From Nectonema munidae (lineage: Eukaryota; Nematomorpha; Nectonematoida; Nectonematidae): DNA of 64,000 bases. Below the pieces are notes generated by a model. It saw only the letters and a program-made list of their open reading frames with translations, searched no databases and was not told where the DNA came from. Below are positions 54,357-64,000 of the stretch, piece by piece. Made by a program: the position numbers and the translations under genes. Within the stretch, counting starts at the first letter, position 1. Each line of letters opens with the position of its first letter. Where the stretch lies: contig JAUIRK010000871.1 of NCBI GenBank assembly GCA_030549495.1, forward strand, positions 308,963 through 372,962, written 5' to 3'.

Positions 54357-55689
54357 GATGTAAAAATTACACGTTATCCGCACATTCCTATACATTTGTA
54401 TCCATTACTTTGCTATTACTAGTATATTATATAATTAATCAACAAAACTAACATAGTATATAGAACTCTTCATATATATTGCATTTAATTTCGCTCATTA
54501 AGAATATTAATCACACAGTCGTAAACCATTCGCTGTTTTATATAACATATTCCATAGCATAGTACGAAGCAATATTAAGGCAGGACAATAACGTTCTAGA
54601 CTCAGTGATTAGTCTGTGAAAATTATTGCTATAAGTGGATCAAACATAGTAAGTAAAAATGAGATTGATACATGGAAAATATTTAAAACAAATTTATATA
54701 CATTAGAGCAGAACCTGTGGTCCGCGCACCCCTAGATTTCCGTAAAGGTTTTATTAGGGGTCCGCAAACATTTTTGCATCATATACAATAGCTTATAAAG
54801 CATTGCATTTATATATTTAAAAAGAAAATTAAAACTATTTTTCACATTTTAATTTTATATGTTTTCAATACATACACACTCCCTATTACTTTTAATAATT
54901 CATTTTTTGATAATAAGTAGAGTTGTTATCAAAATAGGACGAAGCATCAATTTCTTTATTTTTAAAAAATCGTCTTCTTTTCTTTATCCTCTAGATGAAA
55001 AAATGTAAGAATAAGGTAGATTAAAATTTGGCAAATAAACAGTTTGAAACAGTTTTAAGTTTAACTGCTGAATTTTCTGTACATTATTTTATCTAATGCT
55101 TTAAAAGAAGTTTAACTGCCAATAATGAATGTAACTTTCTTCGTAACTTTGATAAAATATAAGTTTTATTGTGAGGTGGTCCGAATACTAAATGTTTTTT
55201 TTTGAAAATTTGTCAAAAAATTGTGACACATATTTTGCTAAATGTTCGAAAAAGAACTTTTTTTCGTAAAATGCTTATTTTAGTAGCTACAGATTCTTAT
55301 GTAAAAGTTTTAATCATATAAAAAATTAATGTTACATATTCGATACATTCTTTATGGGTAGATTTTTTCTCATTTTTTGTACTAGATTCATGTCCTAATT
55401 TTTATTCGTCTGTAATGCCTTGACTCTAGTTTTGAATTTTTTCATTGCCAGTAACTTCAATGTAAGTTAAACATTTGTTTGGGTATTTAGAACCACCTGA
55501 GAGTTTAAGATTATAAATTATGTCTCCGATTTTTAAAATGTTTAATCATTTTTGATTGGCTGATTTATTGGCGATAGTTACATATTTTTTTCATTTTGTT
55601 CCATATGCCTGCTATCATATTGATCAATATGTTTTAACCAAATTAATCTCACCAACCTTTTTAGATTGGCATACCTAGAAGTTTACTCT
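54357..55689. other. A+T-rich upstream region with a possible hAT end
   Basis: GTGGTCCGCGCACCCCTA and TAGGGGTCCGCAAA near 54719-54766 form an inverted pair resembling hAT (Charlie-like) termini. No coding sequence is associated. The pyrimidine tract and AG at about 55666 may be an acceptor feeding the gene at 55690. Confidence 0.3.
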
Positions 55690-56157
55690 ATGCTTGCGTG
55701 TGTCACCTTAGGTGGTGTATCCTTTTTATCTTATTGCTGGTGGAAGAAAAAGATTTCTAATAGGATTCAAAGTATCTTTTTCCTAAATTCATTATAACCT
55801 ATTTTTTCACCCAATAAATGCTTCCTATTTTTTTTAGCAAAATTTGGATCGATTGGAAACGATCTTGATAATGAGTATGTTTTTAATGCATAAAATTTAT
55901 CTATAGTTTTATTTTTCAAATGTGAATTAGATGGGTAATGGTAGAAAAAGGTGAATTACCTCATGAATACGATGAAGCTCTTATAAAGTTTTTGAATACT
56001 TTTAAAGAGTTTGGCATCTTCTTTCTCGACTTTAGAAGGATGGCTTTTTGGAAGGTAATGCATGATTTGAGTTTTGAATTTTAAACCATAGACCAATATT
56101 CCCAAAGGAAATGTAGACAAACTCTTACTTTCGATGGAATTTAATAGGAATGACTAA
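55690..56157 (+). CDS. Unrecognised small gene, 3-4 exons with tiny introns
   Basis: No known family is recognised. Exon 1 (55690-55771) encodes MLACVTLGGVSFLSYCWWKK, a short membrane anchor followed by lysines, and ends A|GTATCT. Exon 2 (55838-55874) follows TTTTTTTTAG, reads KFGSIGNDLDN and ends GA|GTATGT. Exon 3 (55931-56054) follows GAATTAG and reads EWVMVEKGELPHEYDEALIK, FLNTFKEFGIFFLDFRRM and AFWK, ending AAG|GTAATG. The split codons fit exactly at both junctions (ACA and GAA). Introns are 66 and 55 nt. Splicing on to 56092-56157 would use a 37-nt intron and add TNIPKGNVDKLLLSMEFNRND, total about 102 residues. Reading through instead adds nine residues and a stop. Coding may start earlier, since LAYLEVYS precedes the Met in frame after an AG at 55666. 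The product is probably a single-pass membrane-anchored protein. Confidence 0.65.
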
Positions 56158-57920
56158 AGTTATCTGCTTTGTTCGGTCGTAAATGGGATTTTAAAATTTT
56201 TCAAGTTTCCTATGCTATATAAATTTTAACTTTTTCATTTGGCGTTTGCTTAATTTTATTTATTTTTTCCTCCTTAAATTTCATGTTTTATTTACATTTC
56301 TTTATAAACTGTTCTATTATAATTGCTATCATTTGAGAATTTTTAAATTCATGGCAAATAACAGTCATGTTCAAATGCTGATTTTCTCTATTTGGGAGCA
56401 GTTAGGATATTCACATAAAATTTTTGTCCCTTACAAAATACTCAATATAGATGATCCCCGTGTTTTATTGTATCACACATCTCACTAAAACATAAAACTG
56501 TGTTCATACTGTCGAAAGAAGATATCTAAGACCCTATATATTGTAACATATACTAGAAAAATTATCTCAAAATGCATTCAATTAACCAATATATTTTATC
56601 ATAAATTCTGTTTCATATTTTTTGTTCTATCTCTGTGGACAAAAAGATAATTACTCCGAGCCGGGGATCATAACTTTATGTAAAAAAGGCTATTTTGAAT
56701 GGGGTAAATTGATCTAATTGATAGAATATGTGAATTTTATTTTCGATGACTGAAATATAAATATTGGATTCCTTGCTAAAATCGCCTGCTTCATGGCCTC
56801 CTTCATCTTATTTCAATGGGACGTCTTCATCATAACAATAATTTCATTCTTAAAGACATTTTAAGAATTTTTCTATATAACTTCAAGCGAGCGATTTTTT
56901 ATTTGTTGGACATTTGTGTGTCCCATTCGAGCTTAAAGGTTTTACAGTCTTGTAGTACATTTATATGCTTAGGTCCGCTTTAAAATCTTTTCTATGCATA
57001 TTACTTTTTTTACAGGTGATTTTCATATTTCAGAATTTAAGCCTATTTCTGGCTTATAAGAACATTAATGCTACACCCCGATAATATATGAGAAAAATGT
57101 TAGGAATTTTTGCTACTACTAATTAATGTAATTTTACTTACAATACTGCGTGTTTTGTATCTCTTTTTACGTTTTTGTAGTTGCGTGCAGCTGCAATTCC
57201 TCTCTTCTTAAGCTCTCCCCTTTCAACTGCATACATTCCTGGAATCCTTGTTCTGCACGTCACGTGTATACTTTTTTCTCTTCTTCATCATAATTTTTCT
57301 AGGCCTTAGATGTCGGCGTTATGCTTATGTAAGGTATATATTGGTATAATGATTTTTTATACACCATTGGCAATACCTTTAATTAATAATAGCCTAATGT
57401 AAATAAGATATATATCCAATTTTCTAGGATATTTAAATATCCTAAAAGTGGGAAGAGTCTGAGTCCAAGGCCCTTGCAACTCCCGTGAAATATATAAATT
57501 ATATTATACGATTTTATTTCTGATTGTCTAAAATTCAACCATTCCTATATCTACTGTATGCGAGCACCGTGGCTTACACCGTTAATATGTTTTTATTTTT
57601 AATGGAAAAGTGGAATAAATTTAAAATTTTACTTTTAATACAAAATAAGCGTAAAAGCCTGGGATATCCACTTTTTAAAGGAAAGTGAGCAAAACAATGT
57701 TGGTATTAGCTTCGATTTGTTAACTTTCTTCATGCAAGCTTTAGTAGTCCTCATTGTTTTTACATAAACTATACTAAATAACAAAATACTCAAAACCGAG
57801 TTTATTTTTCCGTGAATCCACTTCTTTGAATGCATACACTTTTTTATACGAAGAAAATTTTAAATATTTATTCGTCAATTTTAATTTATTTGAAATGTAT
57901 AGATATGTCTTGTTCATTTT
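56158..57920. other. Spacer with weak coding and promoter hints
   Basis: A plus-strand frame ending at 56488 (NNSHVQMLIFSIWEQLGYSH, then NIDDPRVLLYHTSH) looks protein-like but has no clear acceptor. Near 57180-57310 composition rises. An acceptor (GTTTTTGTAG) and an open hydrophobic frame (LRAAAIPLFLSSPLSTAYIP) coincide with GCACGTCACGTGTA, which contains E-box and CRE-like words. It may be an exon or a promoter. Confidence 0.25.
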
Positions 57921-58271
57921 ATGACTCTATTTCCTTCATCAAATAACAATACTGCTCTAGTAATTTTAAGGGATATCTATGTTATCATTTTAAACATTCA
58001 TTTACCTGTATGTTATTTATATTATGCGACGTTAATAATGTGTATTTTGCGTTATTTAGCTGTGACATTGATGATATGGCCTTACTTGCGCGTTTTCGAA
58101 AACGTTCCTACCCCTAAATCCCGATTATTCTCAGTTCTTTCTTATCCGTTTTACTACATGCCAATTAAATGTTTCCAAATCATCAAAGATTACAATAAAA
58201 CTGGTAAAAATATTTTTTTATTTAATATCAAAATTAACCAAAAGTTTAATAGAAAGCAAAGATATAAATAA
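57921..58271 (+). CDS. Hypothetical membrane protein, 116 codons
   Basis: The product is unrecognised. The frame starts MTLFPSSNNNTALVILRDIY, has two or three hydrophobic segments (VIILNIHLPVCYLYYATLIM, LRYLAVTLMIWPYL) and continues with FENVPTPKSRLFSVLSYPFY. It ends in a basic tail (KINQKFNRKQRYK). An uninterrupted run of this length is unlikely by chance in such A+T-rich DNA. An in-frame stop lies just upstream of the ATG, so it is either a single-exon protein or a terminal exon joined through an acceptor I could not identify. The topology suggests a multi-pass endomembrane protein. Confidence 0.45.
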   Translation: MTLFPSSNNNTALVILRDIYVIILNIHLPVCYLYYATLIMCILRYLAVTLMIWPYLRVFENVPTPKSRLFSVLSYPFYYMPIKCFQIIKDYNKTGKNIFLFNIKINQKFNRKQRYK

Positions 58272-58441
58272 AAAGAAATTTATCAAATTTTGAAACAAAT
58301 ATTGAATATATTTCTTAAATACCCTAGTATAAAGAAGTTTTTTCTTAATTAGTTTTTAAATAATTATCTGAGTTTGGTCTATGTGTTGAAAATCGAGTTA
58401 TCAATTAAGTTTAAAGATAGTAAGGTGTATGCAATATCACT

Positions 58442-58570
58442 TTAACCCGTTAACGACCTGAATAATCAGACGATATCTAATGTAAAGCAGAAGATTTGTA
58501 TTAAAGAGCTTTGATAAACGCAGACGATTTTATTTTTACTATAGTCGACATTGGGCGTTAAACGGGTTAA
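58442..58570. mobile_element. TTAA MITE, complete copy (129 bp)
   Basis: TTAA at 58442-58445 and 58567-58570 flank CCCGTTAACGACC and, read inward from the right, CCCGTTTAACGCCC. The interior words match the copies at 1-88 (same orientation) and 13474-13611 (opposite). Termini beginning CCC next to TTAA fit a piggyBac-mobilised MITE. Confidence 0.85.
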
Positions 58571-58940
58571 TTGGTAAATAAAAATTGTAAAAGGCTGCCT
58601 CCATTTTTATAATCTACTGAAAGTGTCCACTTTTCAACTATTTGCTGGAATAGAGATAGATTTTTTACAATTTTATTTATCATTTTTTATTACATCTCTA
58701 CCTTTTTAGTTCTACATGCCACTTACAACTTTTTTTATCGATTTTTTCATTTGGTGTACTAAATTTTACATTAAAAACTATCGCATAAGGGTATAGCAAA
58801 TGCTTAAAATTCAAATAATTACTACAACAAAATCTAAATGTTAATTGAAAGCATGTCGAAAAATTCCTGAATACCTAGGTACTAAATTTATCTGTATTCT
58901 ATGTGTATGTGGCAATGTTTTACGTTATAGTATTTTTGAT
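58571..58940. other. A+T-rich spacer, nothing recognised
   Basis: I see no supported exon, repeat family or element end between the MITE and the SINE. Confidence 0.35.
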
Positions 58941-59028
58941 TCGGGAGGCAGATTGCTAAAATTGGGCGCCTCTTAGACTTCAGGGATTTTATTCCAAAGG
59001 TCTCAGGTTCGATTCCCGATGTACCCGA
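58941..59028 (+). mobile_element. tRNA-like SINE head, possibly Leu-type (family 3)
   Basis: The 5' TCGGGAG can pair with the 3' TACCCGA as an acceptor stem. A consensus B box GGTTCGATTCCC lies at 59006-59017. GGGCGCC and a long variable-arm-like segment (CAGGGATTTTATTCC) recall tRNA-Leu. The A box (GCAGATTGCTAAAATTGG) is weaker. It is followed by non-tRNA sequence to about 59400, so a SINE is likelier than a functional tRNA gene. Confidence 0.5.
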
Positions 59029-59489
59029 AATGGAATTTTTTGTTTATCCTGTAGATACTCTGAAAATTTTCTATATTATATATAGAAATTTGCTTCTTTA
59101 GAAAAATTAATTTTTTTGAAATTTGTGTTCTCAAAAATAAACATACTCTATGAAAAGCTATATTATCTGTACCGATCAAAGTTATTTTGGGAGAGGCAGC
59201 GATATGCGCTCTTCTTTTAATTATATGTATATGATGGTAAAAGCCAAAACTTAAATTTGTAATAGATACCCGTGTAGCCATTTTTAAGACGCATGTGTCT
59301 TTTGAAGCCAACATAGGAATAAAACATACCCATTTTAGACACAAATAGGATGAAAAAAGAAAGGGTGGGTGTCCGGTCAATTTGTAGTCTGTCAATTTAT
59401 CCCCGGTCAATTCGTCACCAAGTGATTTCGTTCTTGTTTGCTTGCTTCAGCAACAGAATTGTGCAAGTGATTAAATATTTTTTACCTGA
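59029..59489. other. SINE tail or older repeat; possible DNA transposon end
   Basis: TCCGGTCAATTTGTAGTCTG and GTCAATTTATCCCCGGTCAA near 59372-59409 form a repeated GGTCAATT motif typical of repetitive-element ends. The long minus-strand open frame across 59003-59410 follows the repeat and is probably not a gene. Confidence 0.3.
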
Positions 59490-59849
59490 TTATAAACAAA
59501 AAAGAAGAAGAAGAAGAAAAGAATTTATTCGCAACAAAAATCAACATGATAGCACACAAAGTACATTATAGTAAAATAAAATATTGAAATTTGATATAAA
59601 AATCTCTTTTTATATTTGAGAGCAGGAGCTTCTAAAGGCCAGAAAGCCGCTGGAAAGAAAACAACCCAAACATTACGTTAGTAAGTATGTATATCATAGC
59701 ATTGATATAAAAATTACAATTTCAAAATTTCCAGAAAGGATGATAAGACAAACAAATTACATAGATATATGTATTTATATAAATTAAATTGAGTATATAT
59801 ATGTAAGTATTATGCACATAAATGACGGATATACATTTATAACGTATAT

Positions 59850-62800
59850 TTAAGTTCGATGACAAGAAAAACATTTTTTTATATTACACTGAGTATTATA
59901 ATGATTAATATAATGTTGTTTAATTGTTTTTTTGAAGAGACTGATGGGCATGTATATATAGCATGAATTAGGTAGGATGGAGTTCCAACAATGTGGTAAT
60001 TTATATTTAATAGACTGGGAATTTGCTTTGGTTTTATAAAATGGCATCACTGCTTTATTATTGTCACGTAAATTATAATACATATTAAGATCATCGTTAA
60101 AACAAATGAAAGAGTTAAATATTTTAGGTAAATAATTGTTAAATAGTTTATAGGTAAAAAGTAGTAGGTTATAATAAAATAGGTCAGCAATTTTCAATAT
60201 GTTTGATTTATAAAAAAGCTCATCAGTATGCGCGATATAATGTGTATTAAAAATTAGTCTTAAAACTTTTTTTTGTGACTTATATAGTAAAGAAAGATTT
60301 TGGTGTCCCCAAACTAGTATGCCATAATTTATATATGATAGAAAAAAATGAATTATATAACAAAATTTTAGTGTCTGTAGGAAAGAAATTATTATAACAT
60401 TTAAAAATACCTATGATTTTACTTAATTTAGTGTTAGTATATGAAATGTGTCGCTTCCATTTTAAATCATCATCTATAACTATGCCTAATAAAGTGTAAC
60501 TTTTAACTAGATCAAAAACAAAATTAGAAAAGTCAAGCTTTAGAGATTTTTTCCTATTAAAAAGCATAGCCTTGGATTTTTCGTAATTAATCGTTATACA
60601 GTTAGCTTGACACCACTCAAAAAGTTTATCCGTTTGCTGTATAACGTATTCTAGAGTTTTATTGTGTGCAATGGGTAAGGTTATAGTTAAATCATCAGCG
60701 AATATGAAAAATTTTAAATGAACATTTGAATTATGTATATCATTTAGATATATAAGAAATATCAACGGGCCGAGTATCGAACCCTGTGGAACCCCACACG
60801 TGACGGGCAAAACGTTGGAATGAAATTTATCAACAATTACTGTTTGGCGTCTATGGTAAAAGTAAGAAGATAAAAGAGATAGAGATTTAGTGCCGATACC
60901 ATAAAGGGCAAGTTTTTTCAGTAAAATAGAGTGAGAAACATTATCAAAGGCTCTTGAGAAATCAATGAAAAATGTAAGCACACTTTGACCTGACTCAAAA
61001 TTCTGAATAATTTCATCGATTAAACAAATAAGAAGTGACTGTGTGTTGTGGAGATTACGGAAGCCAAATTGAAATTTATATAGTATTTCATTACTTTCAA
61101 AAAAAGAAACTAGTTGAGAATATAATAACTTTTCAAATATTTTAGACAAAATTGGTACTATAGAGATAGGGCGGTAATTGTCTGGGTTATTTTTATCCCC
61201 TTTTTTGAAGATTGGGTGAACTATGCTAAGTTTAAAAGAATCAGGGAAAATGGAATATTCCAAACAAGAATTGTAACCAATTAACATGAATTTAGCAATA
61301 ATATTAATACAAATTTTAATATGAGAAATTGAGAGACCGTAAACATCAGCAGAATGATTCATTTTGATATCTTTTACTGCTAAAAGAATGTCATTCATGG
61401 AAAACTTTTGGTAGTCAAAGTGGATGGAAGATTGCTTCACATAATTTGAGAAGTCACCTACAGGTTTAGAACATGCGATAAAATGAGAAAACTTATAATT
61501 AAAATAGTTAGATATAGTATGACTATTATCAATCAATTTATTGTCAATTCTCAACACAATATTCGAATCAATAGAAGGATTGATCAATTTATTAATCTCT
61601 TGCCAAATTTGTTTAGGACATGACTTATTTGAAAATGTTTCCTTGAAAAATTGAATTTTTAGTGATTTAATCTTATATTTTATTTCATTTCTAATTGAAA
61701 TATACTTATGTTTCAAATCAGTACAAAATTTGGTCTTCAGTTTAAAAAAAATCAAATTACGTTGTCTAATTAAATTCAGTATATGTTTGTCAATCCAGGG
61801 ATTTTTAGGGTTGGTATAATAAGACGCTCTACTTGATTTTATCAGTTTTGTATTGCTATTTACAAAGCTTGAAAGCATAGTATTAAATTTTTCAAAATAA
61901 TTATTAGGATTGTCAAAGTCATGCTTCAGGTAGTGATACCAATTAAAATTAGCAATATCAAGCAAAAAGGAATTTTTATCAAACTTTTTTTTTAATGGGT
62001 ACTTGTTAATGTTAAACGAAACTTTAAATGTCGCTAAAATAGGTAGGTGATCGGATATATCAAATAAAATATTAAAAGCTTTGTTTTGATAATAAGATGT
62101 CGGAGCGTATATATTATCTAATATAGTTTCACTGTTAGGTCTTGTTAATTTAGATATTAACGGTTGAAAACCATATGACAGCATAATATCCATAAAGGCT
62201 TGGACAAATCTGTCATTATCAATTTTGCGAAGATCAAAATTAAAATCACCTAAAAAAACACTCGATTTGAAATCATGCTTATAATTAGTCAGGAAATACT
62301 CAAAGTCATAGAAGAATGCTTCAATATTGCTATGAACTAATGTGGGCTTACGATAAATATTGTTAATAAATATGCTGTTATATTTATCTAATGAAATAGA
62401 AATGGTAAAAACTTCAAAAAAATTGCTAGAGTGAACACTATTGCAAATTGTGAATTTTACACTATTATGAACATAAAATCCTAATCCGCTATGAGAGCTA
62501 AGCATAGGTGGCATAAAAACAAACTTATAGTTTTCTATTTTGAAGGATCTAAATTTAATTTTATCTATCCAAAGTTCCTGAAGACAAATGACGTGAAGTG
62601 GATAATTGTTATGTGATTCGAATATGGAAATCAGATATTTTAACAAATCATATTTTGGTTTCAGGGATTGGATGTTAAGACTAATTACATTAAAATTAAA
62701 CAAGTTTAAATTTGTATATAGATTGGCAAATTTAGATGAATTAAAGTCATATAACATACACTGCTCTTTAAAATGTGAAGCGAAAAACAAGTCAAAAAAT

Positions 62801-62919
62801 TTTTCATTACAGTTAGAAAATTCATCAAATTTCATTAGTTTATTAATACTCTTACGACAATTTAAACTACAAGAAAAATTATTACTTTCATTCAAAGAAA
62901 TGACATCATTAATATTCAT
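59850..62919 (-). pseudogene. LINE ORF2: endonuclease and reverse transcriptase, one frameshift
   Basis: The first 879 codons (to 60280) are open. Endonuclease motifs are CLQELW (about residue 111), NIYRKP, LGDFNFDL (about 226) and SDHLPI (about 291). RT motifs are DNYRPISIVPILSKIFEK (about 580), FIDFSRAFDNVSH (about 653), [19 protein letters not shown] and FIFADD (about 740), with all three catalytic Asp present. At a run of seven T near 60340 the frame shifts by one. The other frame continues as LSYINYGILVWGHQNLSLLY and runs to a stop at 59850 (ends KKCFSCHRT). One base too many or too few in that run is therefore the only break. The ATG overlaps the end of ORF1 (ATGAATATTAA), suggesting coupled translation. 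Intact catalytic residues suggest recent activity. Confidence 0.88.
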
Positions 62920-63805
62920 CTAAAATATACTTAAGATTCAATTCGTTCATTATATTACGCTTTTCTTTTTCAGAATTAAGGGATGTACAGTCACTAGAGT
63001 TGCATATATGTGAAGAAGGTAATTTAAAACTTGAACATCTAGAACAGATAACAGGATTTGATTTACAACAGTCTTTAGAAAAATGATCTAAACTACAATA
63101 TCTACAAACGGGTGTACTGGATCTGCAATCTGAAGCAATATGATCAAACTTGTTACATTTATAACAAATTTTAACAAATGAACGAAGAAGTTCTAAATTA
63201 AATGCATAACATCCAATATATATATGTTTATTGGGAAATAATAACTTGATAGATGCCTTACTAAACTTAATAGCTATATTATAATGCGACTTAGAAATGG
63301 TTGGTAGCTTAAACATGTTTAAAATATCTTCTAATTTTATATTATTCTGACTAGAGATAAATTCTTTTATTTTGTCAAAATTCATCTCATTTGGGATATT
63401 TTTCAAACAAAAATAAGGCAATTTTTGTTTTACATCTTCAAATTTGAAGTAACTAGCAGTTAAGACAGATTTAAGATGAACTAAATTATTATCATTAGAG
63501 GTCTCAAGAATTAAAGAATTATCATCAGTCTTTTTACAGTTTTTTAAACACAGTTTATTATAGGCTGGCTTAAGTTTTTTGTTTATACATGATGTAAAAT
63601 TTTCATTAGAATTATCAAAAAACTTGGGAATCTTAACTGATAAAGAAGGCTTATAATTATAGACTTTCTTGGTTTTAGAACTATTTTCAACTACTTGGCT
63701 ATACGATAAATGACTTTTAGATGATAAACCAGAGTTGGTAGACCGGCTACTTAGCTCTGTTATCTTAGTTCCAATATTATCGAGTTTATTGCTTATATCA
63801 ATCAT
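62909..63805 (-). CDS. LINE ORF1: gag-like RNA-binding protein with zinc knuckles
   Basis: 298 residues that would coat LINE RNA. The N-terminus (MIDISNKLDNIGTKITELSS) looks like a short coiled coil. The middle is an RRM-like region of the Jockey-type ORF1 (LPYFCLKNIPNEMNFDKIKE). The C-terminus has CCHC-type knuckles: CYKCNKFDHIASDC (C-x2-C-x4-H-x4-C), CRYCSLDHFSKDC (C-x2-C-x3-H-x4-C) and a further CSRCSS cluster. The frame is open upstream of the first ATG for about 18 codons. It ends 11 nt inside the ORF2 start. Two or three knuckles are usual in this group. Confidence 0.85.
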   Translation of the reverse strand: MIDISNKLDNIGTKITELSSRSTNSGLSSKSHLSYSQVVENSSKTKKVYNYKPSLSVKIPKFFDNSNENFTSCINKKLKPAYNKLCLKNCKKTDDNSLILETSNDNNLVHLKSVLTASYFKFEDVKQKLPYFCLKNIPNEMNFDKIKEFISSQNNIKLEDILNMFKLPTISKSHYNIAIKFSKASIKLLFPNKHIYIGCYAFNLELLRSFVKICYKCNKFDHIASDCRSSTPVCRYCSLDHFSKDCCKSNPVICSRCSSFKLPSSHICNSSDCTSLNSEKEKRNIMNELNLKYILDEY

Positions 63806-64000
63806 AGATTCTGAATGTTGTTTATCAATTAAATAAATAAGTATAACTACGTAACTTTTTGGTTAGAAATAATTTATACTAGTAATATATAATTTATACC
63901 TCCTAATTTTGCGACTTCAATTACCTTATGAATATCTGAATCAGACATTAAGTATAAATATATAGAAAGAAAATAAAATCTTTATATATAGTTATATATA

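Larger units (their letters stand above)
59490..64000 (-). mobile_element. Nearly complete two-ORF Jockey/CR1-type LINE
   Basis: On the minus strand the element enters from beyond the right edge. It encodes a zinc-knuckle ORF1 (62909-63805) and an endonuclease-reverse transcriptase ORF2 (59850-62919) that overlaps it by 11 nt. It ends with an AATAAA and a (TTC)n-type tail at about 59495-59530, read on the minus strand. Only one clear coding break is visible. The 5' end lies outside or near the window end, where 63806-64000 would be its 5' leader. It is the youngest LINE in the window. Confidence 0.85.

Noticed and set aside
58941-59028. Functional tRNA-Leu gene
   Set aside because: Acceptor pairing is partial, the A box is weak, and non-tRNA repeat sequence follows directly.
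59003-59410. 135-codon minus-strand frame as a gene
   Set aside because: It lies opposite a SINE-like repeat and ends in a repetitive GGTCAATT motif; no domain or splice evidence.

Overview
The window is A+T-rich metazoan nuclear DNA. Host genes are split by GT..AG introns, and the space between them is full of transposon debris: piggyBac, several hAT lineages, PIF/Harbinger-like MITEs, RTE and Jockey/CR1-type LINEs, tRNA-derived SINEs and old virus-like retroelements. That mixture fits an invertebrate, perhaps an arthropod such as a copepod or mite. Nothing in the sequence fixes the species. No operons, CRISPR arrays, rRNAs or canonical tRNA genes are visible.

Layout. 1-5 kb: A+T-rich DNA with a truncated MITE, a Copia-like fossil piece, one candidate acidic exon and a piggyBac remnant. 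5.07-11.46 kb: an RTE-type LINE split by about 3 kb carrying a largely intact piggyBac transposase. 11.5-13.7 kb: a hAT-like pseudogene interrupted by a 138-bp TTAA MITE. 13.6-17.5 kb: a second acidic exon, a 5'-truncated Jockey/CR1 LINE and a hAT-type MITE. 18.2-22.2 kb: a G+C-rich fossil retroelement. 22.4-25.9 kb: hAT fragments, a roughly 150-bp tandem array and a hAT MITE. 25.9-32 kb: mostly A+T-rich DNA with zinc-finger scraps and a second Copia-like fossil piece.

32.0-36.2 kb holds the two clearest host genes: a three-exon hotdog-fold thioesterase of the ACOT13/THEM2 type on the plus strand and a two-exon tetraspanin on the minus strand. 36.7-50.7 kb has SINEs, MITEs with clean target-site duplications, a tyrosine-recombinase-like exon, a proline-rich terminal exon and a second, inverted array related to the one at 22.9 kb. 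51-58.3 kb has a decayed LINE, an orphan exon, and an unrecognised small gene with very short phase-matched introns (55,690-56,157). 58.4-64 kb has a TTAA MITE, a tRNA-like SINE and a nearly complete two-ORF LINE running off the right edge.

The host genes do not form an obvious pathway. The most unusual items are the phase-matched small gene, the two acidic exons 13.4 kb apart, the MITE that sits exactly at a TTAA inside a transposase frame, the LINE/piggyBac junction with a long duplicated flank, and the pair of inverted satellite arrays. All calls come from reading sequence and translations by eye; no database search was possible.
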